The notes under the pieces: model-generated
The model's input: the letters and a program-made list of their open reading frames with translations, nothing else
Databases searched by the model: none
What the model was told of the DNA's origin: nothing
Made by a program: the position numbers and the translations under genes
DNA from: an uncultured Eubacterium sp.
GTDB taxonomy: Bacteria; Bacillota; Clostridia; Lachnospirales; Lachnospiraceae
Reading direction: 5' to 3'
DNA length: 5,257 bases
NCBI GenBank assembly: GCA_946412445.1
Contig: CAMKHH010000119.1
Coordinates: forward strand, 1-5,257
Part shown: in pieces, positions 4,947-5,257 of the stretch
Layout of the letters: every line of letters begins with the position of its first letter
How positions within the stretch are numbered: the first letter of the stretch is position 1

Positions 4947-5257
4947 TTACATTTGGCCGTTCGCCTGCATATCTTTCAGGAATTTCACTAACTGTACAGC
5001 CTCAAGAGGAGCTACGATAACCTCCCAGTCCGGCAGCTTTGACTCAATATCACCCTTTAATACGGCAACCTTACCGGGAATGATAAGTTTTCTGGATTTC
5101 ACTTTGTCTTCTACATTCTCAAGGAAGAATTTAGACACAGAAGTTGAAGAAAGCTTTCCGGCAGCCCATGCTGTCAATACGGAAAGTCCGCCTGCATCTG
5201 AAATTACCAAATTCACCGGAACACCGGAACGTTCCAGTTCACCGGATACAAGAAAAT
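4947..5257 (-). CDS. acsC: Acetyl-CoA decarbonylase/synthase gamma subunit (CFeSP large subunit), C-terminal part
   Basis: This is the last 103 codons or so of the large subunit of the corrinoid iron-sulfur protein, open through the right edge of the window. CFeSP carries the methyl group from methyl-THF to acetyl-CoA synthase on its cobalamin. The visible part reads FLVSGELERSGVPVNLVISDAGG, continues with LSVLTAWAAGKLSSTSVSKF, then RKLIIPGKVAVLKGDIESKLPDWEVIVAPLEA and ends LKDMQANGQM. This is the corrinoid-binding C-terminal domain of AcsC. The frame continues upstream of the GTG at 5216 with sensible family sequence, so that GTG is an internal Val and not a start. The 4Fe-4S motif expected near the N-terminus lies outside. 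AcsC is the direct partner of AcsE (next gene) and AcsV (next operon). Confidence 0.92.
   Translation of the reverse strand, partial: FLVSGELERSGVPVNLVISDAGGLSVLTAWAAGKLSSTSVSKFFLENVEDKVKSRKLIIPGKVAVLKGDIESKLPDWEVIVAPLEAVQLVKFLKDMQANGQM

Noticed and set aside
5214..5216. GTG as the start of a small 89-residue gene at the right edge
   Set aside because: The frame stays open to the window edge and the residues before the GTG match the AcsC family, so this is the 3' end of acsC and not a separate gene.
1..5257. CRISPR arrays, insertion sequences, phage or toxin-antitoxin genes, tRNA or rRNA
   Set aside because: No regularly spaced repeats, transposase motifs, terminal inverted repeats or structural RNA genes were seen; the window is a compact metabolic locus.

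Overview
The window comes from a low-GC Gram-positive (Firmicutes/Clostridia) acetogen. Every gene I can support is on the minus strand, and nearly all belong to the Wood-Ljungdahl (reductive acetyl-CoA) pathway or its folate supply. The protein style (Clostridium/Blautia-like AcsE, RACo and Fhs), strong AGGAGG-type ribosome sites and a THF riboswitch suggest a gut or anaerobic acetogen, perhaps Lachnospiraceae. The exact genus cannot be fixed from this sequence.

Layout in the direction of transcription, from right to left: (1) the 3' end of acsC, the large subunit of the corrinoid iron-sulfur protein (CFeSP), cut by the window edge. (2) A 71-nt gap with a perfect 9-bp hairpin, then acsE, the methyl-THF:CFeSP methyltransferase, followed by a probable intrinsic terminator (4019-4058). 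(3) A 262-bp AT-rich intergenic region with a good sigma-A promoter (3939-3967) and an unusual leader carrying four copies of TATGAAT in inverted pairs. (4) acsV (RACo), the ATP-dependent reductive activator of CFeSP, followed after one base by a DUF3786 protein. (5) A tetrahydrofolate riboswitch that begins about a dozen bases after the DUF3786 stop codon, followed by a hairpin that buries the ribosome site of folT, a folate-family ECF transporter S component. (6) A probable terminator, then the 5' end of fhs (formate-THF ligase), cut by the left edge.

The genes form one metabolic unit. Fhs puts formate on THF to start the methyl branch. AcsE passes the methyl group from methyl-THF to the cobalamin of CFeSP (AcsC is one subunit). 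AcsV repairs CFeSP when its cobalt is oxidised to Co(II). FolT imports the folate from which the THF carrier is made. The riboswitch appears to let the cell's THF level set translation of folT alone, inside an operon headed by acsV.

The main points for a second look are the riboswitch with a visible alternative pairing (8 bp between its P1 5' strand and the folT sequestering hairpin), its position against the upstream stop codon, the uncharacterised DUF3786 protein coupled to acsV, and the repeat-rich acsV leader with a four-codon mini-ORF. I see no mobile element, CRISPR array, tRNA or rRNA.
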